Source of the DNA: Lachnospiraceae bacterium | Lineage (GTDB): Bacteria > Bacillota > Clostridia > Lachnospirales > Lachnospiraceae | DNA length: 64,000 bases | Assembly (NCBI GenBank): GCA_022792885.1 | Contig: JAAWBX010000004.1 | Span: forward strand, 1 to 64,000 | Direction: 5' to 3' | In this document: positions 62,742-64,000 of the stretch, in pieces | Layout of the letters: the number at the start of each line of letters is the position of its first letter | How positions within the stretch are numbered: position 1 is the stretch's first letter | Translations under genes and position numbers: made by a program | The notes under the pieces: model-generated | What the model saw: only the letters and a program-made list of their open reading frames with translations | Told to the model about the DNA's origin: nothing | The model's database searches: none

Positions 62742-62788
62742 AAAAAGGCCGGAAAGTTCCTGCTTTTCAGGAACTTTCCGGCCTTTTT
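62742..62788. terminator. Strong bidirectional terminator
   Basis: Perfect 21-bp stem (AAAAAGGCCGGAAAGTTCCTG with its complement), 5-base loop, T run on both strands. Confidence 0.95.
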
Positions 62789-63111
62789 GACTATTTCTCG
62801 TACGGCTTAAATTTTTGAAAATATTTTTACGAAACTAAAAGTCTCTTTATAAATTCAGAGATTCGACATAAAATGTCTGACGATTTTTTGACGACAAACC
62901 TTATTAAAACGAATTTTTGGTCGCTTATTTTCGGAGGGGAAATCCGACTCTCTGTCGGATTTCATGGGAAAATTCAACATTTTTTCTACTTTTTTTTGAC
63001 GATAATTACCGGACTGAGTATTGATAAGAAGATTTAAGAATGATATAATACCCGATAAGGATCAAAAAATAGAACAATCGGTTTTTCTGTTCCGTTTGTT
63101 CCATTTTTTTG
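62789..63111. other. AT-rich non-coding region
   Basis: No gene is supported. Contains a perfect 9-bp hairpin AAATCCGAC/GTCGGATTT at 62940-62962 and a consensus plus-strand promoter at 63021-63049. Confidence 0.6.
63021..63049 (+). promoter_or_regulatory. Orphan plus-strand promoter
   Basis: TTGATA (63021-63026), 17-base spacer, TATAAT (63044-63049). No plus-strand gene follows; transcription would run antisense into the HAD gene. Confidence 0.6.
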
Positions 63112-63138
63112 TTGTCATGAAGTGCGATCCTTCATTAC
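63112..63138 (+). repeat. Right copy of 27-bp inverted repeat
   Basis: See 62701-62727; opposite orientation, 384 bases apart. Confidence 0.85.
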
Positions 63139-63174
63139 TTATATTCATCCACGTCTTCGCCTTCCGAATATTTT

Positions 63175-63972
63175 TTACCCCTCTACCCAGTCCCAGATCC
63201 GATCCGATAAAAAAGCGTCGGCCGGCGTCTCGACAAGCCGCCCGTCCGCCTTTGTCTCTCCCGGCCTCATCAGACCCGCCAACGTTACGGCCACGTCCGC
63301 CGCGGCCAGCAAAGACCGGTCGAATACGCTGTCGCCGGCGGCAACGATCCGGTCGGCTCCGTACTTTCCGCAAAACCGCTTCAAAGCCGCGCCCTTCTCA
63401 AAAACCCCCGGAAGCGCGTACACTTTGTTTCCGTGACAGGCCAGAATCCATCTTTGCGCCGCAACGGTTCCCGCCGCCTTGCCGCCCGCCTTCCCCTCAT
63501 GCTCCGCTTTCTCCACGATCGCCCGCATCCCGGCCAGCGTCGCCTGCGGATCCTCACTCTTCGTAAACAGAAACAACCCTTCGATATCCCGCACTTCCAG
63601 ACAACGATTCTCATCCGTCTGAAGAAACCGGTGCAGCCGCTCCTTCTCCTCAAAAAACGGTGCGGCAAGCGCCAGGCTCTCCCGATACCAGACTTCGTTC
63701 ACTGCACCCCGCTCCAAAAGAACGCCCCCGTTGCACACGAGGGCAAATTCCGGCTCTTTTGGAAAACGGACGCGCAGATACTGCTCCCTCGTCCTTGTCG
63801 TAACCGGCACGAAACGCACGGTTTCCGGCAGAGAACACAACGCACGGTAAGAAAAACCGGTCATAAAGGAAGCCTCCCGCCCCTGATACCACTCCACACA
63901 GACCCTATCGGATCCGATCGCGTGCCTGGCAGAGTAGATCAGGGTATTATCCAAATCCGAGCAAAGCCACAT
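63175..63972 (-). CDS. HAD-superfamily phosphatase (ter-cluster type)
   Basis: 265 residues. Motif I DLDNTLIYSAR, motif II VTTRTREQY, the lysine in FEKGAALKRF and motif IV AAGDSVFDRSLL. The pattern (IYS, PVTTRT, CNGGVLLERG, K near LYA) is that of the HAD enzymes I remember in Ter stress operons. Its 5' end is near the window edge, so the rest of such an operon would lie beyond. Confidence 0.85.
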   Translation of the reverse strand: MWLCSDLDNTLIYSARHAIGSDRVCVEWYQGREASFMTGFSYRALCSLPETVRFVPVTTRTREQYLRVRFPKEPEFALVCNGGVLLERGAVNEVWYRESLALAAPFFEEKERLHRFLQTDENRCLEVRDIEGLFLFTKSEDPQATLAGMRAIVEKAEHEGKAGGKAAGTVAAQRWILACHGNKVYALPGVFEKGAALKRFCGKYGADRIVAAGDSVFDRSLLAAADVAVTLAGLMRPGETKADGRLVETPADAFLSDRIWDWVEG

Positions 63973-64000
63973 TATCTTTTATTCACGATCGCTTTGCGGA

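Noticed and set aside
62701-63138. CRISPR or insertion sequence
   Set aside because: Only two inverted copies, no spacer series, no transposase; kept as an inverted-repeat element.

Overview
The window looks like a chromosomal segment of a spore-forming Clostridia, most likely a Lachnospiraceae-type anaerobe. The evidence is a SpoIIAA-SpoIIAB-SigF operon running into spoVAA-AB-AC, a separate spoVAD-spoVAE pair, an infC-rpmI-rplT operon with an AUU-started infC, class I (iron-sulfur) fumarase-type subunits, and low-GC inserts in a GC-richer core. I do not name a species.

Layout. 1-864: 3' part of a methyl-accepting chemotaxis protein. 925-7789 (minus): an iron-sulfur-flavoprotein-like protein, a lactate/malate-dehydrogenase-fold protein and a ~1590-residue multidomain protein (HD, helical repeats, cytidylyltransferase, phosphoribosyltransferase-like), followed upstream by a class A penicillin-binding protein. 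10668-11330 (plus): a YigZ/IMPACT protein. 11509-19286 (minus): the sporulation block, interrupted between spoVAC and spoVAD by nth and a low-GC ParA/DUF3990 module. 19371-22487: a TPR membrane protein, a 50-residue small protein and pyruvate kinase. 22808-24367: tRNA-Leu(AAG), tRNA-Leu(CAG), a cold-shock gene with a striking leader hairpin, a small unknown gene and tRNA-Pro(AGG). 24444-25569: rplT, rpmI, infC with an attenuator-type leader. 25828-28162: a DUF1540 protein and tatA-tatA-tatC.

28263-36175 (minus) is a compact five-gene operon: SWIM zinc finger, HEAT-like DUF5691-type, MoxR-type AAA+ ATPase, DUF5682-type and vWA protein. It has its own consensus promoter and is the best candidate for a poorly described NTP-dependent conflict/stress system. 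36405-47033 is an accessory island. It holds a catabolic operon (MmgE/PrpD, aldo/keto reductase, phosphonopyruvate-decarboxylase-like ThDP enzyme, U32-like TIM barrel, CitE-like lyase, two-subunit fumarase/tartrate-dehydratase type) flanked by decayed TRAP permease, enolase-superfamily and LysR genes, plus a DUF6173/HTH cassette.

47146-60254 (minus) is an AT-rich surface polysaccharide locus: flippase, F420-dehydrogenase-beta-like protein, pyruvyltransferase, polymerase, GT2, ATP-grasp, initiating sugar transferase, two DegT-fold aminotransferases, and a FemAB-like transferase next to a decayed copy of itself. 60288-62621 is a DEAD/DEAH-family helicase with five C-terminal helicase-associated repeats. 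62701-63138 is a non-coding AT-rich segment bounded by 27-bp perfect inverted repeats, and 63175-63972 is a HAD phosphatase of the kind found in ter stress clusters.

All family assignments come from reading motifs and layouts by eye; no database search was run. Promoter and terminator calls are hexamer and stem readings. No rRNA genes, CRISPR arrays or complete insertion sequences were seen.
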